This document shows positions 5,544 to 6,053 of a stretch of DNA of 6,053 bases, one piece after another; positions within the stretch are counted from its first letter, which is position 1; each line of letters starts with the position of its first letter. The DNA lies in the NCBI GenBank assembly GCA_001303665.1, contig LJUF01000222.1, positions 1 through 6,053 on the forward strand, given 5' to 3'. This stretch comes from Phycisphaerae bacterium SM23_33. GTDB taxonomy: Bacteria; Planctomycetota; Phycisphaerae; SM23-33. Below the pieces are notes generated by a model. It did not search any database, was not told where the DNA came from, and worked only from the letters and a program-made list of their open reading frames with translations. The position numbers were made by a program, and so were the translations under genes.

Positions 5544-6053
5544 ATGACGCCGCGCCAGCGAGTCCTTCAGGCCATCCAGCACGTCCAGCCGGACCGCGTC
5601 CCCATCGACTTCTGGGCGGCGCCCGACGTCTTCGAGCGCCTGCGGAACACCTGGGGCTTGGCCGACGATGAGGCCGTCCTGGACCGCATCGGCGTGGACC
5701 TGCGATATTTCAACGGGCCGGCCTTCGTCGGCCAGACCGGCCGGCCGGATGCCGACGGGATCGTCACCGACCACTGGGGGGTCCAGCGCAAGCTCAGCAC
5801 CGTCCGCGGCAGCCGCCGCGACGGCACGGCCTACACCTGGACCTACAAGCACCTTCACGCCAGCCCGCTGGCCGGGGCCGAGACGGTGCGCGACGTCGAG
5901 CGGCACAACTGGCCGAGGGCGGAGATGTGGGATTACTCCGGCGTCGAGTCCGCCTGCCGGAGGCTGCGCGAGGCCGGCTGCGCCGTGGTGGCGGGGGCCG
6001 ACCGGCTCGACCGCACCGCCCAGCTCAAGCCGGCCATGTACCTCCGCGGCGCC
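5544..6053 (+). CDS. Uroporphyrinogen-decarboxylase-superfamily protein, 3'-truncated by the window edge
   Basis: The first 170 codons are open to the window edge with no stop. The opening MTPRQRVLQAI followed by QPDRVPIDFWA (15-25) is the typical N-terminus of URO-D-like paralogues. GVDLRYF (50-56), a DHWG segment (76-79), PLAGAETVRD (108-117) and a WPRAEMWDYSG region (123-133) also fit that group. The HemE hallmark near the N-terminus (an Arg-containing RQAGRY motif) is absent, so it is probably not the haem-pathway decarboxylase. The superfamily also includes corrinoid-dependent methyltransferases (MtaA, CmuA type) and many uncharacterised planctomycete paralogues. The metal-binding motif of methyltransferase members would lie in the missing C-terminal half. 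The ATG at 5544 follows the trpF stop by 7 bases and is preceded by GAGGCGGAG, so it is probably cotranscribed with trpF. Substrate unknown. Confidence 0.85.
   Translation, partial: MTPRQRVLQAIQHVQPDRVPIDFWAAPDVFERLRNTWGLADDEAVLDRIGVDLRYFNGPAFVGQTGRPDADGIVTDHWGVQRKLSTVRGSRRDGTAYTWTYKHLHASPLAGAETVRDVERHNWPRAEMWDYSGVESACRRLREAGCAVVAGADRLDRTAQLKPAMYLRGA

Noticed and set aside
5544..6053. Calling the last gene hemE
   Set aside because: The N-terminal substrate-binding RQAGRY motif of true uroporphyrinogen decarboxylase is absent and the opening is that of the uncharacterised URO-D-like paralogues.

Overview
The window looks like a GC-rich chromosome fragment from the Planctomycetota or a close PVC relative, with Phycisphaerae-type lineages the best guess. 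The reasons are the combination of a formylglycine-type sulfatase, a secreted repeat protein with a PEP-CTERM anchor, a Gfo/Idh/MocA oxidoreductase and a uroporphyrinogen-decarboxylase-like paralogue, which is common in that group. Taxonomy is inferred from gene content only; no rRNA or marker gene is present.

Layout from left to right: (1) a sulfatase on the + strand, missing only its extreme N-terminus at the window edge, followed by a weak terminator-like hairpin; (2) a 290-base gap holding a near-perfect sigma70-type promoter (TTGACA, 17 bases, TATGAT) and a leader of about 173 nt; (3) a 613-residue exported beta-repeat protein ending in a PEP-CTERM anchor, + strand; (4) a 96-base convergent gap with a GC-rich hairpin; (5) a 391-residue Gfo/Idh/MocA-type NAD(P)-dependent oxidoreductase, - strand; (6) a 167-base divergent gap with one candidate promoter in each direction and several inverted repeats; (7) trpF (phosphoribosylanthranilate isomerase), + strand, apparently leaderless; (8) 7 bases later, the first 170 codons of a URO-D-superfamily protein that runs off the window and is probably cotranscribed with trpF.

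The sulfatase, the PEP-CTERM protein and the oxidoreductase suit a life on sulfated or complex polysaccharides: desulfation outside the cytoplasm, a surface-anchored protein, and sugar-derivative redox chemistry inside. They are in separate transcription units, so a joint pathway is only inferred. trpF is a tryptophan-biosynthesis gene standing apart from any other trp gene in view.

I see no CRISPR array, insertion sequence, phage gene, defence system or RNA gene. The most notable single observation is that the TrpF catalytic cysteine, in the usual KICG motif, is replaced by glutamate (KIEG), while the catalytic aspartate and the other family motifs are intact. The alternating two-coil repeat architecture of the PEP-CTERM protein, and the apparently leaderless trpF promoter, are the next most interesting.
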